From the NCBI RefSeq assembly GCF_028640845.1, contig NC_080540.1:264463958-264527957 (forward strand): 64,000 nt of DNA, in the 5' to 3' direction. This DNA is from Ahaetulla prasina. Lineage: Eukaryota > Chordata > Lepidosauria > Squamata > Colubridae. Positions within the stretch are counted from its first letter, which is position 1, and every line of letters begins with the position of its first letter. The position numbers and the translations under genes were made by a program. The notes below the pieces were generated by a model. The model was not told the origin of the DNA and searched no databases. It saw only the letters and a program-made list of their open reading frames with translations. Below are positions 56,888 to 64,000 of the stretch, piece after piece.

Positions 56888-57548
56888 GTTGGCTTTTGGT
56901 TATTACTTTGTTTGCTTCTAGGTGTTCAGTGATTCGTTGCTTGATTATCTTTTCCAGAATCTTCCCTGGTATTGAGGTCAGACTAATAGGTCTGTAGTTT
57001 CCTGGGTCTGTTTTTTTTCCTTTTTTGAAGATGGGAACTACATCAGCTCTTTTCCAGTCCTCTGGCAGCTCCCCTGTGCTCCAGGATCTTTGAAAGATAT
57101 AGTTCAGTGGTTCTGAGATCACGTCTGCCAGTTCCTTCAGAACCTTGGGGTGTAATCCATCCGGTCCTGGTGATTTGAACTCGTCTAGGGTAGACAGGTG
57201 TTCACTTACCATTTTCTTCCCTATTTTAACTTGTGTTTCTAATCTGTTTTTTGTAGTGCTGTTTTTGATAGGTTGGATTGTTTTTTCCTTTTGTGTAAAG
57301 ACAGATGCAAAATATGAGTTAAGTAGATCTGCTTTCTCCCTGTTGCTTGTCATCTTCTTGCCACTTTCTCCCAGCAATGGGCCAATTGTTTCCTTGACTT
57401 TTTTCTTGTTTTTAACATGTTGGAAGAAGCTTTTTTTGTTATTTTTTACTTTTGACGCTAGTTGTTGTTGCTTTCTTTCCCATTTTTCCTTTATAGCTAC
57501 AGCCTCTGCTTCAGTTGATCTGCTTATGAGATTCAAAAAGAATGGCAT
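56844..57548 (-). pseudogene. CR1 ORF2, linker and RT N-terminal part
   Basis: 234 codons with the CR1 linker (NKKSFFQHVKNKKKVKETIG, LNSYFASVFTQKE) and the first reverse-transcriptase blocks (FKSPGPDGLHPKVLKELAD, WKRADVVPIFKKGKKTDPGN, YRPISLTSIPGKILEKII). The N-terminal endonuclease is absent because of truncation. Confidence 0.9.
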
Positions 57549-57550
57549 AG

Positions 57551-59035
57551 CATATGAACAAGATGTGAGATCGTGAAAAATCTGATCTGATTAAGACTTG
57601 GCTGGGAGATCATTAGGAAATCCCAAGGCAATACACTAGAATGGGAAGCTGAAACATCTCTGAAATGGCATATCAGTTCCATTGTCTTGCCAAGAAAATA
57701 ATATGGATACATCCAGGTTGTTAGCTAGTATGAAGCTGAGGAGGTTGGACTTTTAGTAAATATGTCATGTTTATAATTTGTACATAATTGTTTGCTCAAA
57801 ATTAGCCACACAGATTTAAGATTTTTATTTTAATAGTAAAAATTTTAATAATAAAAATAAAAAAATAGTAAAATATGGGTGGCCTATAAATTCAGTGATT
57901 AAAAATAAATAAAAAGATAATACAAACTAAACATAAAGAAGAGAAGAGAGTAAAAAAAGAGAAAACAGTAAAAAGAGTAAAAAAGAATAAAAAAGAAATA
58001 AAAAGAATAAAAAAGAATATAATAAAAAGAAAATAAATATATTAAGAAGTGACTCTTCACCCCTTCTAAGTTACAAACAATTATTTTTTCATCCCGTAAT
58101 CCATCTCCTATCTATAAACAAATCCATTATATTTTCACTAATACAAGAGAATATTTGCAGCTCAAGATTGACATGAGGTCCTTCGTGCTCTCAGCTTGCT
58201 TGTTTTCTTCCAGACATTTCATTACCCAAACTAGGTAACATCATCCATGCTAGTCTCATGTAATCTTTTCAGTTTTGGCATCAGAAACTCCATTAAATGG
58301 AGCAAAAACTCCATTAAGGGTTGCCAAAAGTAACAACTTATATTATTTTAACCTTGATCAAATAAACCAACTTTATATTCAGTTTTTTTATTTCTAAGAG
58401 TCTCAATCTTTAGTTCAGTCAATATTATTATAGGATTGGGTAAAAATGGTTTTCTTTGGGGAACAAATCACAAACCCAATACCCAATCAGCAGACATTTA
58501 AATTGACTACTTAAAATGTTTTACCTACTTTGGATAAAAAGGGCTTCCTAATAAGCAATTTGGGGGAATGAAGGAAAATGTTTGGGAAGTACTAAGTTAA
58601 ATCAAGGAGTAAGGTAAAAGGAACTATTTAATTACATTACATGAAAATACTTAAACAGCTTCTTATATTACTTATAAAGTAATATGTATCTAGATACTAT
58701 TTTCTTGTCAAAAACTCTAGGTTAGATTTAAAATAAACATCTACACATTCTAAGTTCTGTAAAAAATAAATGGAGAAAAGCTTTCTGTTTCCAGACATCC
58801 CTCCCAATATTTTTGACTAGGTACCATGGATCACATGCTAATATTAATGAAAGATGCTATAGTATGTTATATAGTGAATCATCTTATAAATATTTTATAT
58901 AAGTATCTTATGCAAAATAGTATACTATGCCTTGTATAGTATTTTTTTTCTTGAGGTTAGTGACCTTTGGAGTTGGCTACTGTATGCCATTAAGCAGAAG
59001 GAAGCAGTCTTACCAGCTACCAGCAGTCTTATCAG
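57551..59035. other. AT-rich DNA with purine-rich tract
   Basis: 57900-58050 is a run of AAAAAGA/AATAAA-like units without regular period, similar to 8260-8440 and 22080-22160. The common following text ('gtgacttct' at 8424, 'gtgactcttcacc' at 58049) suggests one old repeat family that I cannot name. Confidence 0.45.
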
Positions 59036-59272
59036 CTAAGAGCTGCGGTGGCGCAGTGGTTAGGATGCAGTACTACAGGAAACTTCTGCTGACTGACTGC
59101 AATATGGCAGATCGAATCTCACCAGGCTCAAGGTTGACTCAGCCTTTCATCCTTCTGAGGTGGGTAAAAGGAGGACTCAGATTGTTGGGGGAAATATGCT
59201 GACTCTGTAAACTGCTTAGAGAGGGCTGTAAAAGCACTGTGAAGCTGTATATAAGTGGTATTGCTATTGCTA
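59036..59272 (+). mobile_element. tRNA-derived SINE (Bov-B-like tail)
   Basis: The head has an A box 'tggcgcagtgg' (59049-59059) and B box 'agatcgaatctcacc' (59109-59123). The body includes 'caaggttgactcagcctttc' and 'aggactcagattgttggggg', the 3' part 'gcttagagagggctgtaaaa', and the tail 'aagtggtattgctattgcta'. This is the best-preserved copy of this SINE type in the window. Confidence 0.85.
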
Positions 59273-60846
59273 CAGATGATGAAAGGTAGGAACAGTATTT
59301 TAATGAGAAAGTGTGTTGTCAGTCCTGGATGTGCTGCTTAATGAAATCAATGAGGATGAATAAATAATATTAAATGCCATTAAATTATACACAGTTCAGC
59401 AATACTAATTTCAGCAGAATTGTAGAAATATCTTCCTGATTGGGGCATTTTCTCCCCGAAGAACTGAAGTTCCAATCAGAATTTCTCTCTTCTGACAATA
59501 GTTCCTATATGCTGAGAGAATTTTTGCAGCCATAAAGGTAGAAAGTTAAATATTTCTCTTCATTATATTCCTTCTCTCCCTCCTTCCCAGTAGTTATTTA
59601 TTAAAAAAGGTTATTTGATCTAAATTTTGGCAGAGGGACCTTTTGGAAGAGGTAGATTGAAATATACAGTATATGAGTAACCTTCAATATTGGTAGCCTT
59701 AAAAATGCTGAAGTCACATGTAAGGATTATTTGGGATGTTTAGTTCTAAGTGGGCCCAATTTTGTGCTGTAACATGCCATGTTTAATTGTTTTAGCAAAG
59801 CTCAGTGATTTTATAGTAGAGAAGCTAACCATGGATTCTTTTTCTGCTTTATTTTTCTAATGTGTTTTCACCTTACTGGTATTAGAAAAAATGCTATTAC
59901 TTGATTTAAGCAAAAATCTGTCTGTAGGAAAGACTCACATTCATGTTCCCCTTTTTAATACAAACTGAAAACAATGTGCCCATGATGTGCTATAATTCTA
60001 TCATCAGAACTGAATTATTAAAATGCCTTCTTGCTTTAGAAAAACTTTGGTTAAATCCAAACTTTCATTCCTTCCAGGTCAGGCATTATGAGATTTGGGC
60101 TAGCTGGACAGTTGGACAGCCGGAAAAACTCACTCTTTGATCTCTTTTCATCTTTTCATGTTCTGCTTTTATCTCATCTCCCTTAGGGCTATAATAGCTG
60201 AACAGCAAAATCAGGAGAACTAGAGAGGGCAGCAGATGGATTAGAGTTCTCTATGATGCTTTGCAGCTATCTGGTAGTCATTTGCATTTCTGAATCCTAA
60301 ATATGGTCCTCATCAATCATTGTGTAACACAACTTGGAGACAGTAGGAACTCAGCATCAGTCTAACTTCGTTGGTTTCCAAAGGTCTGCATGGTGATGAG
60401 GCAGAACAGTCTGGGTGGGAAGGAACTTTGTGTGACAAACAGCTGAGCCCTAAAGCAAACATCCAAGCCTTATTTCTTTTATTTGGCGGCTGCTGGTGCA
60501 GTTTTAAAAACTGTCCTACCAGGACAGCTGCCATTACTACGACCTGTAGTAAATTCATTCATGTGACATAGAGGGGGAGAAAATGGAGAAAGTCATACAT
60601 GTGTGTGAGATCAAGAAGTTACAGAGATTAGAAAAATCGGCAAGCACATCTCTAGCATTACCACAGTTTATTATAGATACTTTTTATTATAGTGTTTGTA
60701 GTGGTTAAAAAACCTCATCCTCATTACTGTCTGTCTTTTCAATTTTTTTAAAAAGGCATATGAATGGCTCCCCTACCAGATACATCTCTGGCAATAGAAT
60801 TTTACAGTGGTTTCAGAATTTGTCGGAATTGCCAAATGCATTAAGC
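59273..60846. other. AT-rich DNA, no recognised gene
   Basis: Overlapping frames at 60313-60571 lack motifs. Nothing supported. Confidence 0.4.
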
Positions 60847-61084
60847 CAATAGTTTTCAAACTACATTCTCCAGGGTTCTGTGAAAGACTAAACAGTTGGG
60901 AGTGGAGGCAAAATATTATTTTCCTAAGGTGCAGCTGAATGGGAAGTTCAGAAACCTCATCGCTCCAGGAAACATTTTTGTTAATTGCAGCTCATCAGTC
61001 TGTGTGTGTGTGCAGGCAATGTGAGTTCCAGGAATTTTTAAAAATCAAAAATGCTCCAAGGCCTGAAAAAATTGAAAACCTCTC
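60847..61084. mobile_element. Probable hAT-type MITE
   Basis: The left end 'caatagttttcaaac' and reverse-complemented right end 'cagagaggttttcaat' are imperfect inverted repeats; the interior 'ccagggttctgtgaaaga' is typical of a reptile MITE. Flanking similarity is weak. Confidence 0.45.
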
Positions 61085-61175
61085 TGCTAAGCTGTACAAT
61101 AGTTTGTTTGGATTGGTTTAATACGTTGTCTGAAGCCAGGTATGTTTGATAAATATGCATTTATAGCTTAGAGAA

Positions 61176-61320
61176 GGGATCCCCAAGCTTTGTGACTTTG
61201 TAGACTGGTGGCAGCAGCTTCGGCAATTTCGGCCATGGGGATGAGAATGGTTTCGCCCATACAACCTAAATCCTGCATATGCACAAATGAAGCTTCGTGT
61301 GCTCACCCACTGTTTTGGAG
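61176..61320. mobile_element. hAT element fragment
   Basis: 'gggatccccaagctttgtga' followed by 'ctttgtagactggtggcagc' resembles the left end of a hAT element of the 7347 type. No right end. Confidence 0.4.
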
Positions 61321-61542
61321 GCCCTCAAGGCCTTTTGATTGGTAGCCTTAGGACCCAGAAACATATTTTGTCTTCCCTAAATGGAAGAGCTCTTTTCTTC
61401 TTTGAAAGACTTTTGGATCAGTGAAGCAAACTAGTGGGCAGAAAGCAGAAGAGAGGACATTACCAGTTGTTACTTTTTTTTGCTCTCATTTGTGATTTAG
61501 TGTTCTCCAACTAGTAAATTTTCAAATAGTGTAATCAGAAGT

Positions 61543-61732
61543 TGTTATGTATTCATGGTTGTACCTTTAAATATTTGAGCGGGAAATCAGCACGTTGCTG
61601 ATTGGACGAAGCCTCCAGCAGAACTGTATAAAAGGAGAGGTTTTTCCCCCAGCCTGTTGCTGGGTTCACCCTATATTAAAGAGCTGTTGTCACTACCCTG
61701 GTCTCCAGCCTCGTTACTTCCCGAACTTAACA
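61543..61732 (+). repeat. Gypsy 5' LTR
   Basis: Starts TGTTATG and ends CTTAACA. TATA box at about 61625-61632 (TGTATAAA) and ATTAAA at 61675-61680, about 45 bp apart, giving a very short R region. Confidence 0.85.
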
Positions 61733-61751
61733 TTGGCGACGAAGGTGGGAT
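61733..61751 (+). other. Primer-binding site
   Basis: TTGGCGACGAAGGTGGGAT directly follows the LTR; the same text follows the 5' LTR of the other Gypsy copy. The matching tRNA is not identified. Confidence 0.7.
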
Positions 61752-61830
61752 TTCGAGGCTAAAGGAGAACCAGAACCGAGCTGAAGCACGCTAGTTCCGA
61801 ACCCAGCAAACTCAGGGCAGAAACGCGGAA

Positions 61831-62688
61831 ATGGCAAACACGCCACCCGCACCGTACAACCCGGGCAAGGAGAAATGGGGAACATATATGACCCGTTTCG
61901 AAAGCTTTCTAGAAGCCAACGAACTACAGGGGATCCCTGATAACCGCAAGCGGGCTTACTTCCTAAGCCATTGCGGGCCGGAGGTAATCGAGATTGCGGA
62001 AGCCCTGGCAGAGCCAACGCCGATACATTCGGTATCGTGGCCGACTCTGCAGACTTTGCTGAAGAACCATTTCGCACCGACGCCGTCCAAATACGTGCAG
62101 CGGTTTGAATTCGGAGAACGTAGACAGATGGAGGGCGAGTCCATCGGTGACTACATGGCCGCTTTAAGAAGAGCGCCCAAGGACTGCGGATACCGAGACT
62201 TAGACGAAGTGCTACTTGAGCAACTCATCCGAGGGGTCAAGGACATCCGCCTACGGCGACGACTGCTAGCCAGGAGCAACCTGACACTAGCCACCGCTCT
62301 GGACGAGGCCAGAGCACACGAAATGTCTACTAAAGCAGCAGAGACTCTGCAAAAGCCTCTTCAATCCAAGACGAGCGCAAGGCCAACGCCAGTACACCAG
62401 GAGGAGATTCAGTCCGAATCAAGGTGAGGCGAGGATGAGGAAGGGTCTGCCGGACCGAGAAACGCGACACGGAGGACCGTGACGAAAAGCGGAAGCTGTG
62501 GAGGGCAGCATCAGCGCCAACGCTGCAGGTTTAAAGACGCAACATGCCGGCGGTGTGGGAAGAAAGGACACTTAGCTCAGGTTTGCAGAGCGGCCCAACC
62601 TTCCCGCCGAAAATTCAAATCGGCCAATCAAAACGCGGAACCGGAAAGGCGGCCCGCGATTGGTTCTAACAAGAAAGGCGAAGTCTAA
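61831..62688 (+). pseudogene. Gypsy gag with premature TGA
   Basis: From the ATG at 61831 the frame encodes a Gag capsid-like domain (NPGKEKWGTYMTRFESFLEA, HCGPEVIEIAEALAEP, YRDLDEVLLEQLIRGVKD, SNLTLATALDEARAHEM) for 198 codons to TGA at 62425-62427. The same frame continues past the stop to a CCHC zinc knuckle, CRRCGKKGHLAQVC (62545-62586), and ends at 62688. The TGA is therefore a point mutation inside gag. Gag forms the particle shell and its knuckle binds RNA. The product would lack the knuckle. Confidence 0.9.
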
Positions 62689-63382
62689 CCAAACGACTGT
62701 CATTATAGGCCGCGCCTCAACCAAAGTGGAAAAGAAGATTTTCACAAAGCCCAAGATCGAGGGAGTACGGTGCAGGCTTGAAGTGGACACGGGATCAGCG
62801 ATCACCATCATGTCCTGGGACACCCTGGTGAAGTCGCTGCCGTCCGTCGCGAAGCGCCATCTGCAAGCACAGCGGCTACGAGTGCACGACTACCAGGGGA
62901 ATCGCATCCCTGTTCGAGGGACCACCTCCGTCCGAGTCGAGTACGGCCCTCATAAAAAGACCCTGCCCATCACGATCGTCGAAGGAACTCTGCCCAGTCT
63001 GTTGGGACTAGACTGGTTTCGTGCCCTGGGCATGGGAGTGACTGGCATCTACAGAAGTGACTGCAATTTGAAAGACATTCTCTTTAACGAGTTCGAAGAT
63101 GTCTTCAAGGACTGCCTGGGCAAGTACAAGGGGACCCCTATTTCCTTCAACTTAGACCCCCAGGTAGCCCCCATTAGGCTTAAGGCGAGGAGAGTCCCTT
63201 TTGCCCTAAAACCAAAAATTGATAAGGAGCTGGACAAGCTCATAAATCAGGGGGTCTTGGTGCCAGTCGATCACGCAAAGTGGGAGACGCCAATCGTCAC
63301 CCCCATCAAATCGGACGGGTCAATTAGAATTTGCGCTGACTACAAGGCGACGCTTAACAAAGCCTTACAGAAAAGCGCGTGC
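62660..63382 (+). pseudogene. Gypsy pol: protease and RT N-terminus
   Basis: In the +1 frame relative to gag. It contains the aspartic protease site EVDTGSAITIMSW (catalytic Asp about residue 43, near 62786), the flap-end block LPSLLGLDWFRALGMGV, then the reverse-transcriptase start (FEDVFKDCLGKYKGTPISF, LDKLINQGVLVPVDHAKWET, PIVTPIKSDGSIRICADYKA). A frameshift at about 63383 ends the meaningful frame; the remaining codons to 63550 are out of frame. The sister copy has gag and pol in one frame, so the shift here (near 62685) is probably a mutation rather than programmed. Confidence 0.85.
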
Positions 63383-63389
63383 CGGTTCC

Positions 63390-64000
63390 GTGGTGCAACA
63401 TTTATTGCACTCTTTGGGGCAAGGGCAAGTCTTTGCAAAGTTAGACTTGGCCCAAGCCTACCAACAACTGCCAGTAGACGCCCGCACAGCCAAGCCCAAA
63501 CGACAGACGCACAGGGGCATTCAAGTGCACCGATTGCAATTTGGGGTTAGTGTGGCACCAGGGCTGTTCCAAAACCTGATGGAACGACTACTGCAAGGGC
63601 TCCCAGGGTAGTTCCCTACTTGATGATGTCCTAATTTCAGGGAAAACATGGAGGAATTGGGGAGCGGTTAAGAAAGGTCTTGAGCATTTTCCGGACAGCG
63701 GATTAAAAGTCAAGACAAATAAATGTCAGATAGGGGTCGAATCGGTCGATTTCTTGGGCTACGGATAGACAAGAAAGGAATTCACCCTACTGAGAGCAAA
63801 GTTAAGGCAATTAGGAAGGCTCCAGCGCCCAAAAACAAAGCAGAGCTGCAGGCATTCCTGGGATTGGTTAATTTTACGCGGTCTTTTAAAGAACAAAGCA
63901 ACTGCTATGGAACCGCTGCATAGGCTCTTAGGAAAAATACTGTTTGGTCTTGGGGAAAGTCAGAAAATAGGGCTTTTGAAGCAGTAAAGAACCTGCTCTC
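63390..64000 (+). pseudogene. Gypsy RT remainder, frameshifted
   Basis: 63390-63608 encodes the reverse-transcriptase palm (QVFAKLDLAQAYQQLPV, first catalytic Asp; then QFGVSVAPGLFQNLMERLLQ) and stops before the active-site box. Bases at about 63612-63640 in another frame read SLLDDVLISG, the YLDD box with its Tyr changed. 63723 onward gives FLGLRIDKKGIHPTESKVKA and NKAELQAFLGLVNF, the thumb and connection. At least three frame changes occur. Confidence 0.85.

Larger units (their letters stand above)
55650..57550 (-). mobile_element. CR1 LINE, 5'-truncated
   Basis: On the minus strand: reverse transcriptase in three shifted frames, a short 3' UTR that includes the standard CR1 end ('gttggaagggaccttggagg' on the plus strand at about 55676) and a tail of TAACA units (55651-55670). 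It is truncated at about 57550, upstream of the reverse-transcriptase domain. At least two single-base frameshifts disable it. Confidence 0.9.
61543..64000 (+). mobile_element. Ty3/Gypsy LTR retrotransposon, 5' part (runs off window)
   Basis: A 190-bp LTR (61543-61732) is followed immediately by the primer-binding site TGGCGACGAAGGTGGGAT, gag, zinc knuckle, protease and reverse transcriptase. It is related to the element at 49797 (similar LTR termini, identical start of the primer-binding site, homologous Gag). Several stops and frameshifts make it inactive. The right LTR lies beyond base 64000. Confidence 0.9.

Noticed and set aside
59036..59125. A functional tRNA gene
   Set aside because: A and B boxes are present, but the sequence continues into a SINE body and tail and does not form a proper cloverleaf acceptor stem.

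Overview
The window looks like intergenic or intronic DNA from a squamate reptile, most probably an advanced (colubroid) snake. I found no intact host protein-coding gene, rRNA gene or functional tRNA gene. The organism call is an inference from the repeats: CR1-group LINEs ending in an (AATAG)n tail of the kind described for snake CR1/L3 LINEs, several L2 LINEs, a Sauria SINE with an ACCTTT-type tail, tRNA-derived squamate SINEs, Ty3/Gypsy elements and many short hAT-like DNA transposons. The background is AT-rich, so the few GC-rich stretches stand out and are all mobile-element sequence.

Layout. 1-7.3 kb: mostly unremarkable AT-rich DNA with one LINE 3' fragment (2.3-2.9 kb). 7.3-8.2 kb: a CR1 3' end split by a hAT-type element that carries a piece of coiled-coil coding sequence. 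10.4-12.8 kb: a terminal-inverted-repeat MITE and an old non-LTR LINE fragment. 13.2-17.1 kb: a 3.9-kb GC-rich non-autonomous hAT element with a perfect 8-bp target duplication, carrying a solo LTR and a long internal inverted repeat. 17-29 kb: sparse, with SINE fragments, a small hAT element, a Tc1 remnant and an L2 tail. 29.9-32.4 kb: a 5'-truncated CR1-group LINE. 32.8-36.4 kb: a recent 1.22-kb tandem duplication that copied half of a hAT element. 36.9-38.8 kb: two adjacent inverted-repeat elements, the second with an mRNA-like 3' end inside it. 40.4-48.2 kb: three L2 copies and two SINEs. 48.7-49.2 kb: a second solo LTR. 49.8-51.8 kb: a young, internally deleted Gypsy element. 53.4-54.6 kb: another hAT element. 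55.6-57.6 kb: a CR1 LINE. 61.5-64 kb: the 5' part of a second Gypsy element that runs off the window.

How the parts relate. Protein-coding capacity is confined to transposons: reverse transcriptases (L2, CR1 and CR1/L3-type) and Gypsy Gag/Pol. The tRNA-derived SINEs end in tails resembling those of LINEs (two of them L2-like), which suggests they borrow LINE machinery. The non-autonomous hAT elements encode no transposase here and would depend on one elsewhere. The most interesting theme is that inverted-repeat DNA transposons appear to carry host-gene-like cargo (about 7573-7990 and 38014-38557), and that two different elements share a rearranged cargo module. A second theme is an open reading frame that starts at the same place in two related solo LTRs. 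None of this has been checked against a database; identifications rest on motifs, target duplications and repeat structure read from the sequence.
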